From Puniceibacterium antarcticum (GTDB lineage Bacteria > Pseudomonadota > Alphaproteobacteria > Rhodobacterales > Rhodobacteraceae), in NCBI RefSeq assembly GCF_002760615.1, contig NZ_AWWI01000064.1, forward strand, positions 1-64,000: a DNA stretch of 64,000 nt, written 5' to 3'. Positions 1 through 8,611 of the stretch are shown here, in pieces. The notes beneath the pieces were generated by a model. That model was given only the letters and a program-made list of their open reading frames with translations. It searched no databases and had not been told where the DNA came from. The position numbers and the translations under genes are program-made. The number at the start of each line of letters is the position of its first letter. The first letter of the stretch is position 1.

Positions 1-97
1 ATCATGCTGCTGTTGCGCGGAAAATCCACTCATCCCGGATGTTCAGTTTTCACAAACAACCACTAGCAGCCCAAAAAGCGCGGGCTCCGATCGCCTG

Positions 98-760
98 TCA
101 GGTGGTCAGCATCCGCAATCCCTGCGTCACGTCGGAGCGCACAGCCAACCGCAGCCCCGGCTCGTCCCCTGCTTTCAGCGCGGCGATGATCAACCTGTGA
201 TACTGCGGCGCCTCATTGCGGCGCATGCGGGTGTAGAGCGCGCGCATGGTCGGCCCCAGCTGCAGCCATACGGTTTCCGCCATGGCCAGCATCGCGGGCG
301 CTTGCGCGCGAAGATAGAGGGTGCGGTGAAATTCTAGATTGGTGCGGATATATCCCACCGCGTCCCGGTTGGACACTGCATCCGAAATGGTGCTGTTGAT
401 CGCCTGCATTCGGTCGATCAGAGCGATATGGGCGCGTGGAAGGGCGCGGCTGGCAAGTTCAACCTCGATCAGGGACCGTAAGGCAGCCAGCTCCTCGATC
501 CGCTCATTGCTCAGCTCGGGCGTCTGGACCCTGCCAGAATTGGACATCGACAGCGCCCCCTCGGCCACAAGCCGCTGCACCGCCTCGCGCGCCGGGGTCA
601 TCGAGACGTCAAAATCGCGCCCGATTCCGCGCAGGGTCAGCGATTCGCCCGGCCCCATCTGCCCCACCATAATTCGCGACCGCAGTCCACGATAGACACG
701 GTCATGCGCCGACACCTTGGTATCGACAGATTTTTCCGGGGGGCGAAAGGGACTGAGCAT
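98..760 (-). CDS. GntR-family transcriptional regulator, FCD subfamily
   Basis: DNA-binding regulator of the FadR/GntR type, about 220 aa. The winged helix-turn-helix lies at about residues 20-70 (ESLTLRGIGRDFDVSMTPAR, then EAVQRLVAEGAL), which is the usual GntR recognition segment. An all-helical FCD effector domain fills residues 85-215. An upstream start at 838 would overlap the neighbouring metallopeptidase gene by 47 bases, so the internal ATG at 760 (protein starting MLSPFRPPEKS) is preferred. Such proteins usually repress nearby catabolic or transport genes in response to a small carboxylate. No obvious target gene lies in this window, and the effector cannot be read from the sequence. 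The family assignment is firm; the role is open. Confidence 0.85.
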   Translation of the reverse strand: MLSPFRPPEKSVDTKVSAHDRVYRGLRSRIMVGQMGPGESLTLRGIGRDFDVSMTPAREAVQRLVAEGALSMSNSGRVQTPELSNERIEELAALRSLIEVELASRALPRAHIALIDRMQAINSTISDAVSNRDAVGYIRTNLEFHRTLYLRAQAPAMLAMAETVWLQLGPTMRALYTRMRRNEAPQYHRLIIAALKAGDEPGLRLAVRSDVTQGLRMLTT

Positions 761-791
761 GGCCAGACTGTGATCACAAGCGTGAGCACGG

Positions 792-1496
792 TCAATCCTC
801 AAACCGATAGCGGTGTAGGCCTGCGCCATGCTCGCCAAGCCACTGCCTCGGTGCCTGCCAGTCCCCGTGAATGCGACTTACTGTCTCCCAGAAAGCACGC
901 GAATGATTCATCTCGGCCAAGTGCGCGACCTCATGTGCGGCAACATAGGCCAGCACCTCGGGCGGGGCGAGCACCAGCCGCCACGAATACATCAGCCCCC
1001 CGGCCGCCGTGCAGGACCCCCAGCGCGATCGCGTGTCGCGCAGCGTCAGGCGCGTGTAATCCAGCCCAAGCTGCGCCGCGTAAAGATCGGATGCCACCGC
1101 AAGACGATCCCGTGCCAGCGCCTTGAGATGGCCGTTAAGTCGTGCAGCCACACGATCCGGCGGACCGGGCACATGCAGCTCTGATCCTGTTTCAGCCTGA
1201 AATGTCCTGACAATACGCCCTTCCCCGGGAAAGACGCGGTGCTCAACACCCTCTACAGGCAGGAGGACGCCGGGGGCAATTTTCACGCTGCTGACCTGAT
1301 CCGCCAAGTGACGGCGCAGCCAGCTTTCCTTTTCCTGCAGAAAGGCCAGTGCTTGCGCCTGAGGCAATCGCTTGGGTAGGGTCAGCGTCACTCGCCCGTC
1401 CAACTGTGAAAGCCTCAAGGAAATCCTCCGCGCCCGCGCAGAGCGGCGCAGCAGCACAGGGATCGGGGGGTTGCCCCAGAGCGTGATATCACCCAT
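792..1496 (-). CDS. YgjP-like (M48/DUF45) metallopeptidase domain protein
   Basis: Predicted zinc-dependent metallopeptidase of the YgjP/SprT-like family, about 234 aa. The zinc motif HEVAHLAEMNHS (HExxH) is near the C-terminus, preceded by the family signature TRSRWGSC about 30 residues earlier. No signal peptide is seen, so it is probably cytoplasmic. The start at 1496 (MGDITLWG) is chosen because the nine extra residues of the longer ORF are unlike the family. It sits 31 bases upstream of the GntR gene on the same strand. The substrate is unknown. Confidence 0.85.
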   Translation of the reverse strand: MGDITLWGNPPIPVLLRRSARARRISLRLSQLDGRVTLTLPKRLPQAQALAFLQEKESWLRRHLADQVSSVKIAPGVLLPVEGVEHRVFPGEGRIVRTFQAETGSELHVPGPPDRVAARLNGHLKALARDRLAVASDLYAAQLGLDYTRLTLRDTRSRWGSCTAAGGLMYSWRLVLAPPEVLAYVAAHEVAHLAEMNHSRAFWETVSRIHGDWQAPRQWLGEHGAGLHRYRFED

Positions 1497-1629
1497 ATAA
1501 ACGCCTCGGAGGTTCGGGGCCAAGAAGCCTTTGACACTGGCATACTGTTATGGCAGTTGGCCCGGATCGTCCACAGGACCAATCCCATTGGACCAAGCCC
1601 ATTGGACCAAGCAACGAGAGGGACTTCCC

Positions 1630-1953
1630 ATGCCCAAAGAAGAATGGGGCGTCAAACGCGTCTGCCCGACGACCGGCAAGCGGTTTTATGACCTGAACAA
1701 GACCCCGATCATCAGCCCCTACACGGGCGAAGTCGTGGAACTGGATCACGGCAAGCGTGGTCAGATCTCCGCGGATGCGGCAGATGGAGCATCGCGCAAA
1801 TCCAAGGTCGAAGAAAAAGAAGACGTCGATGTGCTGGACGACGACGATGATGTCGATGTCGAGCTGGACGACGATGATGTTCTCGAAGATGAGGACGACG
1901 ATGAGAACGTCTCGCTGGACGACATCAAGGATGTTGCGACCGACGACGACTGA
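1630..1953 (+). CDS. TIGR02300-type FYDLN acid-domain protein
   Basis: Small protein (107 aa) of a family found in Alphaproteobacteria. The N-terminal half carries the signature WGVKRVCPTTGKRFYDLNK followed by PIISPYTGE. The C-terminal half, from about residue 60, is an extremely acidic low-complexity tail of Asp/Glu runs, giving a very negative charge. The ATG at 1630 starts right at the conserved MPKEEWG and is preferred over the upstream in-frame ATG at 1531. The function is unknown. The tRNA-Ala gene follows about 100 bases downstream on the same strand. Confidence 0.9.
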   Translation: MPKEEWGVKRVCPTTGKRFYDLNKTPIISPYTGEVVELDHGKRGQISADAADGASRKSKVEEKEDVDVLDDDDDVDVELDDDDVLEDEDDDENVSLDDIKDVATDDD

Positions 1954-2051
1954 TGTCGTGAAATGAATCGGCGTCGGCCTGGATTTTCCTCTTGATCCCG
2001 GCCGCCGCTTTGCGTAATTGCTCGCACACCGCCGGAAACGGAAACTGGAAT

Positions 2052-2127
2052 GGGGCCTTAGCTCAGCTGGGAGAGCGCCTGCATGGCATGCAGGAGGTCA
2101 GGGGTTCGATCCCCCTAGGCTCCACCA
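2052..2127 (+). tRNA. tRNA-Ala (anticodon GGC)
   Basis: A complete 76-nt cloverleaf folds by eye. The acceptor stem pairs GGGGCCT with AGGCTCC (one G-T wobble), the D-stem pairs GCTC with GAGC, and the anticodon stem CCTGC/GCAGG encloses the loop ATGGCAT with anticodon GGC. The T-stem is AGGGG/CCCCT, and the CCA end is encoded at 2125-2127. An integrase remnant begins about 100 bases downstream, as is usual for a tRNA used as an integration site. Confidence 0.97.
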
Positions 2128-2227
2128 TTCACCACAAAAGTCCTTTTAGGTCAGTAAGTTGGTGATTTTACATGGTAATTTTGGGGAACTGTCACGCTGA
2201 GGTGTTACAGTGAGTACCCTAGAAAGC

Positions 2228-2502
2228 ATGTCAGGACATACCTGACCCTATCGCCGTGGCGCTGTTTATTATCACCGCGCCGCCGTGCCCAAGGACCTAG
2301 TCGCAAGCTATCAAAAATGCGACGAGACCTTCTCTCTGAAAACCAAGGATCACACTGAAGCTTTGCGCCGAGTGCGCATCTAAGCCGTGCGAGTGGACCA
2401 GCGGTTTGACGAACACAGGCGCTGGCTTGCTGCGCAAAACGCACCCGTCGTGGATCACTTGTCTGCAGATCAGTTGGCAACCATCAAACAAGCGTATCCT
2501 CT
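2228..2502 (+). pseudogene. N-terminal remnant of a tyrosine recombinase (phage-type integrase)
   Basis: Reading the frame of position 2246 gives YRRGAVYYHRAAVPKDL and then SYQKCDETFSLKTKDHTEAL, the typical opening of tRNA-associated tyrosine recombinases. It continues past a stop (TAA, 2381-2383) as VDQRFDEHRRWLAAQNAPV up to ATIKQAY near 2502. A frameshift is likely near the start codon (ATG 2228 runs into TGA at 2243). The catalytic domain is absent: the frame passes directly into a LysR-type fragment. The gene is dead and probably marks an old integration next to tRNA-Ala. Confidence 0.7.
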
Positions 2503-2905
2503 GTCACGGACCGTGATGCGGCCAGTCGTGGGCGCGGGACATCCGCTGGCCACGGTACGGCAGCCGGTTTCGACCCACGAACTCGAACCGCATGTACAGC
2601 TCGTGCTGTCCGACCCGGTGGATCCCGCAGGTCAGAACTATGGTCTGGCCAGCGCGCGGCTCTGGCGGTTCGCGGATCTGAACCGACGTTATGACTTCGT
2701 GTTGGCGGGATTTGGCTGGTGCCGGATGCCGGAGCATCTGTTTGCCGATGCGCTGGGTGACGGGCGACTCGTCGAACTGGTGATCCAGGACGACACGGCG
2801 CCGCGCGACGGTTTGACTATCTTTGCCGCTCACGCCCGCGATCGTGTGCTCGGACCTGGAGCTACCCATCTATTATCAGCTTTGCGAAAGCGGTTCGCGG
2901 CTTAG
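2503..2905 (+). pseudogene. C-terminal fragment of a LysR-type regulator (substrate-binding domain)
   Basis: About 133 codons resembling the second half of a LysR-family effector-binding domain: VVGAGHPLAT, then HVQLVLSDPVD, LNRRYDFVLAGFGWCRMPEH and RLVELVI. The N-terminal winged helix is missing. The fragment is fused in frame to the integrase remnant, so an open reading frame from 2387 spans both. It is likely non-functional. Between its stop and 3158 I see no further convincing gene. Confidence 0.65.
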
Positions 2906-3158
2906 AGCAATATTTCCCTCTGGGAATGGGGCGTGAGGCTACGCCAAAACCCGCTAATTTTCGATGCCATCCTACGTAACGCACTTATCGCGTGTGCCGT
3001 CTATGTTGCCATCGACGTGGTTCAGTATAACCGCCCGTCTCACCTCTTGACGCCTGCGGTGGTGTCCAGTTTCACGGCGCGGGTGCTTCGATGCGGCTGA
3101 TCTTAGGTTCGGCGATTTGCTCAGTAACGGACGTGAACAAAGCTTCGGGACTCATGCC

Positions 3159-3433
3159 TCACCTCGGATCACCCTTCGATGTGAGGACGTTGCCTGCGAG
3201 CATCCGCTTCGCCGACATCCCAAATCGCGGGTGAACCTGGCACAATCGCTCTATGCGTTTCGCCTGCTCTAAGTTGGAAGCGCCACCCTCCTCGCGCAGC
3301 TGCTGAGCGGCGAGCATGTGACTGAGCACGTCATCGATCCGGCGGATGCGCAAAGCCGCATTCTTTATGGCTAATTCGGAGCCCTGCCATTTTTGCAGGG
3401 CGTTGGGTGCAGCGCGTTTATATGTAACATTAT
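3159..3433 (-). pseudogene. C-terminal fragment of an unrecognised protein, interrupted by an IS element
   Basis: On the minus strand about 90 codons read open from the left end of the IS element to a stop at 3159 (ALRIRRIDDVLSHMLAAQQL, then ASNLEQAKRIERLCQ). The composition is helical and charged, like a real protein tail, but I do not recognise a family. The open frame continues into the IS only as antisense shadow. A 23-bp segment (3363-3385) is identical to part of the tniQ gene at 10832-10854. The call as a truncated gene is tentative. Confidence 0.3.
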
Positions 3434-4533
3434 GGAAGGTCTGAAAAACCTCCCCTTTTTGGCATGATCTGGTAAACTTGGGCATCCCCTCCAAGGAGCC
3501 TTTGAGGTGCCAAAGCAACCTGCATTTCCCGGCCTGCGCGACGCGATGAAGAAGAAGCAGACGCGGCGCGAGGTTTTCCTGTCCGAGATGGAGGCAGTTG
3601 TCCCTTGGGGTCTGTTGCTGGGGTTGATCACACCGCACTATCCGAAAGCCGGACCGAAGGGCGGGCGCCCACCGATGCCGATTGAGACCATGCTGCGCGT
3701 CTATTTCCTTCAGAATTGGTATGCCCTGAGCGATCCGATGGCGGAGGAGATGCTCTATGACAGCGAGGCTATGCGCCGCTTTGCCGGGATCGAGCTGGGC
3801 GACGACCGGATTCCGGATGAGACCACCATCCTCAACTTCCGCCACCTGCTGGAGCGGCACGGGTTGACCGAGGCGATCTTTGCGGAAGTGAATACGCATC
3901 TCGCCGACAAGGGCTTCACCCTGCGCTCGGGCACACTGGTGGATGCGACAATCATCGATGCGCCGTCGTCGACCAAGAACAAGGCGAAGGCGCGAGATCC
4001 CGAGATGTCGTCCACAAAGAAGGGCAACGACTGGTTCTTCGGCATGAAAGCCCACATCGGCGTCGACGCCGAGAGCGGCGTGATCCACAGCGTTGAGACC
4101 TCAACGGCCAAGGTGCACGACAGTCAGGTCTGGGATGCGCTGCTGCACGGCAACGAGACCTCTGTGTGGGCCGATAAGGGTTATGTCAGTGCGGAGCGCG
4201 CGGCCGCGTTCAGTGGCCCTGGCCAGTTCTGGGGCGTCATGCGCAAGGCCCCAAAGGGCGGCAAGCTGCATCCACTCGAGGAAAGCACCAACCGCATCAT
4301 CGCCAAGGTAAGGGCCAGGGTCGAGCATCCCTTCCGTGTCATCAAATGCCAGTTTGGCCATGTGAAGACCCGCTACCGCGGCTTGGCCAAAAACCGGGCT
4401 CAGCTCTTCACGCTGTTTGCGCTCGGCAACCTGTTTCTGGCGCGACGAAAGCTGATGGCATGAGCACGAGTCTGCCCGGAAACGGGTGTCAGGCCGAAAG
4501 AGCGGCATTGAGAGCATGACTTAGACCGCTTCC
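3434..4533 (+). mobile_element. IS5-family insertion sequence
   Basis: The element surrounds one transposase gene. The left end GGAAGGTCTGAA (from 3434) resembles the known IS5 terminus GGAAGGTGCGAA. A weaker inverted match, read on the minus strand as GGAAGCGGTCTAAG, ends at about 4533 and is taken as the right end. No clean 4-bp target duplication is visible, so the right boundary is uncertain or the flank has rearranged. Confidence 0.55.
3507..4463 (+). CDS. IS5-family DDE transposase
   Basis: Complete 318-aa transposase of the IS5 family, which cuts and rejoins the element ends. An N-terminal DNA-binding region (PKGGRPPMPIETMLRVYFLQ) precedes the catalytic core. The likely DDE residues are D in TLVDATIID (about 146), D in VWADKGY (about 223) and E in RVEHPFRVIK (about 273), the last in the usual Y-(2)-R-(3)-E-(6)-K style context. 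Translation starts at GTG 3507 after a GGAG-like site. The frame is intact, so the element may still be active. Confidence 0.92.
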   Translation: MPKQPAFPGLRDAMKKKQTRREVFLSEMEAVVPWGLLLGLITPHYPKAGPKGGRPPMPIETMLRVYFLQNWYALSDPMAEEMLYDSEAMRRFAGIELGDDRIPDETTILNFRHLLERHGLTEAIFAEVNTHLADKGFTLRSGTLVDATIIDAPSSTKNKAKARDPEMSSTKKGNDWFFGMKAHIGVDAESGVIHSVETSTAKVHDSQVWDALLHGNETSVWADKGYVSAERAAAFSGPGQFWGVMRKAPKGGKLHPLEESTNRIIAKVRARVEHPFRVIKCQFGHVKTRYRGLAKNRAQLFTLFALGNLFLARRKLMA

Positions 4534-4895
4534 GCCTCCGAAAGGCCCCCCCCAAAGCGCTCAGGCGGCAGCCTCGCGCAGCCGGGAACGTTGATCAGAC
4601 CTTCCTTATCTTTTGATGTCGTGCAGGTGTCGGGCCCCTGAAAAGCTCGGAGCGCCCGACCGCTTCGTAAACCTCTGTAAATATGCACCTCTTCTCTCAG
4701 GGACCACCGCGTAATTGGGGGATCACACGACTTGCGGGCTCGTCTGCGATGCTTCGCAAAGGAGGTCGCTGATGCGATCAGAGAGGTGAAAGTTAAATGG
4801 GAACACGGCAAGCCTTTGACCTATTGCTTCCCCTCACATGAAGGCAAACGATTTGAACCTAAGGTGTTTTTTCTTTCGCGCGCACGAATTCCCGC
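4464..4895. other. No gene recognised between the IS element and htpG
   Basis: This 430-base stretch holds the presumed right end of the IS element and AT-richer sequence. Short open frames are present (for example plus strand 4732 onward) but none shows a family signature or a convincing ribosome site. No clear hairpin-plus-T terminator was found downstream of htpG. Confidence 0.5.
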
Positions 4896-6758
4896 TCACA
4901 AAGCCTGTGCCATCACCACGCCGAGGCGGCGCGCAAACTCGGACGGGTCCGCCAGGTCCTCTCCTTCCACGATGCGCGCCTGATCCAGAAGCAGGTGAGC
5001 TGCGTCCTTGAGCAATGCATCCGATCCCGCGTCACTGCCTTTCGCGCGCTCGGCAAGCTTGATAATCACTTGATGGGTCGGATTCAGTTCTAATACTCGC
5101 GGCATGCCCTGTTGCAACTGTCCGTGCCGTTTGAGCAGGCGTTCAAGATTGACGTCCATGTCCCCTTCATCAGCAATGAGACAGACGGGGCTGCCCGTCA
5201 GGCGCTTTGAGGGGCGTACGTCTTTGACAGCGTCACCAAGCTCGGCCTTGAAAACCATAATCAAGGCGTCGAGATCGGCTGCGTTTTCGTCTTTGTCAGT
5301 CTTGTCGTCTGCCGAAGAGATTCCGTCCAGATCCGCCGCTCCGCGTGTGATGGATTTGAGCGGTTTGCCGTTGAACTCCGTGACGTGTTGCAACCAAAAT
5401 TCATCGACGTGGTCAGATAGCAGCAGCACTTCAACGCCCTTGGCCTTGAAGCCCTCAAGATGCGGTGATTGTGCCACTTTGGCGGCGTTTTCGCCCGCAA
5501 TGTAGTAAATCGCCTCTTGGCCGTCTTTCATACGACCAACGTAGTCAGAAAGGCTGATGACATCGCTCCCTTGCGTCGACGCAAAGCGGCAGACCTCGAG
5601 AATCCGGTCGCGCAAACCTGCATCTTCGACCAACCCTTCTTTCAGAACTGCGCCGAAGTTCGCCCAGAACACGGCGTATTCCTCGGGCGCCTTGGTCGCC
5701 TTTTTCTTGAGCTCGCTCAGGACCTTCTTGGTGATCGAGGTTTTGATCTTGGCCAGCGTAGGGTCGGTCTGGAGCATCTCGCGCGAGACGTTCAACGACA
5801 GATCCTGCGAGTCGACGATACCACGCAGAAACCGCAGATACGCCGGGATCAGGTCTTTCGTCGTTTCAGAGATAAAAACGCGGTTTACGTAGAGCTTTAC
5901 ATGGCTCTTGCGCTCCCCATCAAACAGATCGAACGGCGGAGTTGACGGTATGAACAGCAGGCTGGTGTGGTTGACCGTGCCTTCGACACGGTTGTGCATG
6001 ACGTGCCACGGTTCATCGAAGGCGTGCGACGTGTGGCGGTAGAACTCAGTGTACTGCTCTGCCGAAATATCCTTGGCCGGGCGCGTCCAGATCGCAGAAG
6101 CCGCGTTCAGAGTTTCCTCGCCCAGCTTGACCGGGAAGCTGATGTGTTCGGAGTAAGTCTTGATAATGTGACGGACCCGTGCGTCCTCGGCGAATTCCTT
6201 GGCATCCTTTTTCAGGTGCAGCGTCACGATCGTGCCGTTCGCGTCCCGCTCGGCAGGCTCGATGGAGAATTCACCCTTGCCGTCCGACGACCACAGCCAG
6301 CTTTTTTCTTCGCCAGCCTTGCGGGTCAGCACATCGACCCGGTCTGCGACCATGAAGGTGGAATAGAAGCCGACCCCGAACTGCCCGATCAAGCCGACGG
6401 TATCCTTCTTTTCGGCCTTGAGTGCTTCGATAAAAGCGCCCGTGCCGGATTTGGCGATGGTGCCAAGTGTCTCCAGCAGATCCGCATGGCTCATCCCGAT
6501 GCCATTATCCGACACCGATAATGTCTTGGACTTTGTGTCGATTGCCAGCGTTATGGCCAGCGCATCCGCAGCTTGTGCCAGCGCGGGATTGGTCAGGGCG
6601 GCATAGCGCAGCTTGTCGCAAGCATCCGAGGCGTTCGATACAAGTTCGCGCAGGAAAACCTCGCGATTGGAGTAAAGGGAGCCTGCCACGATATCGAGCA
6701 GTTGACCGACCTCGGTCTGGAACGAAAAAGTCTCTTTCACGCTTGCGTCGCTCATCAC
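4896..6758 (-). CDS. htpG: Molecular chaperone HtpG (Hsp90 family)
   Basis: ATP-dependent cytosolic chaperone, 620 aa, full length for bacterial Hsp90. The N-terminal GHKL ATPase shows LRELVSNASDACDKLRY (Glu and Asn for ATP/Mg), DNGIGMS, GTIAKSGT and GQFGVGFYS. The middle domain includes NVSREMLQ, and the C-terminal dimerisation domain ends near LLLDQARIVEG. Two adjacent Met codons (6758, 6755) are possible starts. A candidate heat-shock promoter lies about 40-65 bases upstream. It is a core gene flanked on both sides by mobile remnants. Confidence 0.97.
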   Translation of the reverse strand: MMSDASVKETFSFQTEVGQLLDIVAGSLYSNREVFLRELVSNASDACDKLRYAALTNPALAQAADALAITLAIDTKSKTLSVSDNGIGMSHADLLETLGTIAKSGTGAFIEALKAEKKDTVGLIGQFGVGFYSTFMVADRVDVLTRKAGEEKSWLWSSDGKGEFSIEPAERDANGTIVTLHLKKDAKEFAEDARVRHIIKTYSEHISFPVKLGEETLNAASAIWTRPAKDISAEQYTEFYRHTSHAFDEPWHVMHNRVEGTVNHTSLLFIPSTPPFDLFDGERKSHVKLYVNRVFISETTKDLIPAYLRFLRGIVDSQDLSLNVSREMLQTDPTLAKIKTSITKKVLSELKKKATKAPEEYAVFWANFGAVLKEGLVEDAGLRDRILEVCRFASTQGSDVISLSDYVGRMKDGQEAIYYIAGENAAKVAQSPHLEGFKAKGVEVLLLSDHVDEFWLQHVTEFNGKPLKSITRGAADLDGISSADDKTDKDENAADLDALIMVFKAELGDAVKDVRPSKRLTGSPVCLIADEGDMDVNLERLLKRHGQLQQGMPRVLELNPTHQVIIKLAERAKGSDAGSDALLKDAAHLLLDQARIVEGEDLADPSEFARRLGVVMAQAL

Positions 6759-6795
6759 TCAAGTCTCCGTTTTGCTTGCTCGCTTAAACTGCCAG

Positions 6796-6824
6796 AAGAT
6801 AAGAAATTACCGCCAAGTTTCAAG
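6796..6824 (-). promoter_or_regulatory. Candidate RpoH-type heat-shock promoter for htpG
   Basis: Read on the minus strand, CTTGAA (6819-6824) is followed after 16-17 bases by TTATCTT (about 6796-6802). This resembles the alphaproteobacterial sigma-32 pattern CTTGAA ... CCATnT, and it sits at a suitable distance from the htpG start. It is a pattern match only. Confidence 0.4.
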
Positions 6825-6840
6825 CTGCTCGCGCCCACCA

Positions 6841-7101
6841 CTAAGGTTGTGATAAGTGGCATCCGTCTATGGCGCCCGCGCCGTCCTCTGCGTCAAAGAA
6901 ATTGCTCCGCAGAACAACCGCGGTTCCGTTCCGGTGCAGCACGATTGAATGGGCGCCGGAGCGGCGCCGCCAGTGCAGGCGACCGACCAGCCTGTAAAGT
7001 GCTTTGGAGTCCGGGCCGATCAGGACCTCGACCACGGATGTGGGCCGTGCGGTCCAAAGTCCGGTGCCCAAAATGATCTGATCCGGCCATTCTGCGCGCA
7101 T
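6841..7101 (-). CDS. Hypothetical small protein
   Basis: An 86-codon open frame upstream of htpG, on the same strand (starts MRAEWPDQIILGTGLW). It has a plausible mixed composition and an Arg-rich centre (LHWRRRSGAHSIVLHRNG), but no family was recognised and no strong ribosome site is seen. It could be a fragment left by the rearrangements around it, or a chance frame. Nothing else is recognised between 6825 and 7217. Confidence 0.25.
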   Translation of the reverse strand: MRAEWPDQIILGTGLWTARPTSVVEVLIGPDSKALYRLVGRLHWRRRSGAHSIVLHRNGTAVVLRSNFFDAEDGAGAIDGCHLSQP

Positions 7102-7217
7102 TTGCGTGACGGAGAATTTGGATTTTAGAAATAGACGGTAAAATGGGTCTTTTTCGTGGATAATCGGGATGAATTACCCGGGTTGGGTTACTGAGCGGAG
7201 CCAATGGGATAAGCTAT

Positions 7218-7588
7218 CTATTCCAAAATGTACCCAAGAGCGCGATATCCAGTTCGTCGTTTGGCGGCCATTCTGGAGAGAACTGGCACCGCACTGTCGA
7301 CATAGTCGACCACCAGGACGTCCTTCTTTGCATCATGTTGCCGATGTAACCTCCCGACATATTGCGCCAGAGTGCCCTTCCAAGAGATCGGCATCGTCAA
7401 GAATAGAGTATCGAGGCGGGCGTCATCAAAACCTTCACCGATGTAGCGCCCTGTCGCGAGGATCAGGCGCTCCTCATGATCCTCAACGTTCATAGCCGCC
7501 GTGGCGACCTTTCGATCTTTAGCTGACATGCCCCCACGAAGCACGACCAGGTTCTTGGTAAATCTGGAAAACCTATTTTGCAGATATT
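7218..7588 (-). pseudogene. C-terminal remnant of a superfamily 2 helicase (TOTE-type primase-helicase)
   Basis: About 120 codons of a helicase C-terminal RecA-like domain: VVLRGGMSAKDRK, then RLILATGRYIGEGFDDARLD (motif V region), GTLAQYVGRLHRQH (motif VI) and LSRMAAKRRTGYRALGY at the end. It lacks the Walker A half. On the minus strand it lies downstream of the primase fragment at 8612-9301. The two pieces match the order primase then helicase in TOTE conflict proteins, so they are read as ends of one broken gene. Confidence 0.65.
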
Positions 7589-7809
7589 CAAGTCGGCATC
7601 AGCCGCCTTTGAAGCGTCAACTCGACTCAAGAGACAACGGTTCGATGCCGCTGTCGCTTGATGGGAAATCCTCGTCCTTCAGGGCGGGGAAGATGTTAAC
7701 CAAACGGCTTGATCGCTTCACAAATCGGCGGCAATCTCAACCTTTAAGCGCATTTATTCCTTCGGTAGAATATCGTTCACGCGCGTCGACTAATTCAGCG
7801 GCCTGTTAA

Positions 7810-7841
7810 AAGGCCACGGCCGCACGAGCGACCGTGGCCTT
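7810..7841 (-). terminator. Intrinsic terminator of the VPLPA-CTERM gene
   Basis: Perfect 10-bp inverted repeat AAGGCCACGG / CCGTGGCCTT. On the minus strand it is followed by TTTTAA, and it begins 15 bases after the stop of the 7856-8545 gene. Confidence 0.8.
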
Positions 7842-7855
7842 CAAGCCTCGCAATG

Positions 7856-8545
7856 TCAGACGACGCGGCGTGCCGTTGCCAGGCGGCGGCCTCGACGCGA
7901 TCCGACAGCGCCGAGCCCAGCAAGGCCGGTCAGCAGCACGACTGCGCCAGCGGGAAGCGGGACAGCGGAGACCGGTGCAAGATTTGTGAAATTGTCCGCT
8001 GTTGCTGATCCATAGAACGCAAGCCCAACACCGGTACCGGCGAACATTGTGGAGAGAGTCTCGGTGAAGCTTTCGCCATTGAAGCCGGCCGTGACTGTGC
8101 CATCGCCATTTTGCGTCACGAAAAAGGTGCCGCTGGTTGCAGGGTTTGAAAGGAGTTTAAGGTATTCCCCGGACACGGCAGGCAAGCTCCCGACCACCGC
8201 GCGGTAAAAGAAAATCGAATCGAAGCCGCTGGACCCATTGTTGTTCTGGATCTTGACCATCAAGGTGTCGTCAGCCGAGGTGACACCCAACGCAATCCCG
8301 ATAAAGGCCGTCCCGCTAGCGCTGGTCGAGACATCTACCGAATAGCTATTTCCGGTTGCGCCATTGAGGGTCGAGAGCGCAAAATTGGTCCCCGATACAC
8401 TTGTCCCGTTGTGGGTCGTGCTGCCAAGGACATCGGTCCAGTTGGACTTGTTGGTGTCATTGAAATCATCGACAATGGTGGAGGCACTTACTGTGCCGCT
8501 CGCCAGGCCAGATACCAAGGCTGCAATCGCAAAAAAACGTAACAT
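7856..8545 (-). CDS. Secreted VPLPA-CTERM sorting-domain protein
   Basis: About 229 aa with an N-terminal signal peptide (MLRFFAIAALVSGLASGTVS). A Thr/Ser/Gly/Asn-rich beta-type body follows. The C-terminal sorting signal consists of VPLPAGAVVLLTGLAGLG and an Arg-rich tail. This PEP-CTERM variant is typical of Rhodobacteraceae; the family model is sorting and processing by an exosortase at the membrane. The start at 8545 is preferred over the ORF start at 8581 because it begins exactly at the signal peptide. It has its own terminator and lies between two halves of a broken primase-helicase gene. The function of the body is unknown. Confidence 0.85.
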   Translation of the reverse strand: MLRFFAIAALVSGLASGTVSASTIVDDFNDTNKSNWTDVLGSTTHNGTSVSGTNFALSTLNGATGNSYSVDVSTSASGTAFIGIALGVTSADDTLMVKIQNNNGSSGFDSIFFYRAVVGSLPAVSGEYLKLLSNPATSGTFFVTQNGDGTVTAGFNGESFTETLSTMFAGTGVGLAFYGSATADNFTNLAPVSAVPLPAGAVVLLTGLAGLGAVGSRRGRRLATARRVV

Positions 8546-8611
8546 ATCCAAATCCCCAAAAAAATAAGACTCTAACAACATAACGCTGCGGTTGAATGTG
8601 CTACAATACGG

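Noticed and set aside
3159-4088. 309-codon minus-strand open frame across the IS5 element
   Set aside because: Most of it is antisense to the intact transposase and shows no family pattern; only the part outside the element is kept as a tentative fragment.
6505-6787. Short frames at the 5' end of htpG on both strands
   Set aside because: They are shadows of the conserved GHKL-encoding region.
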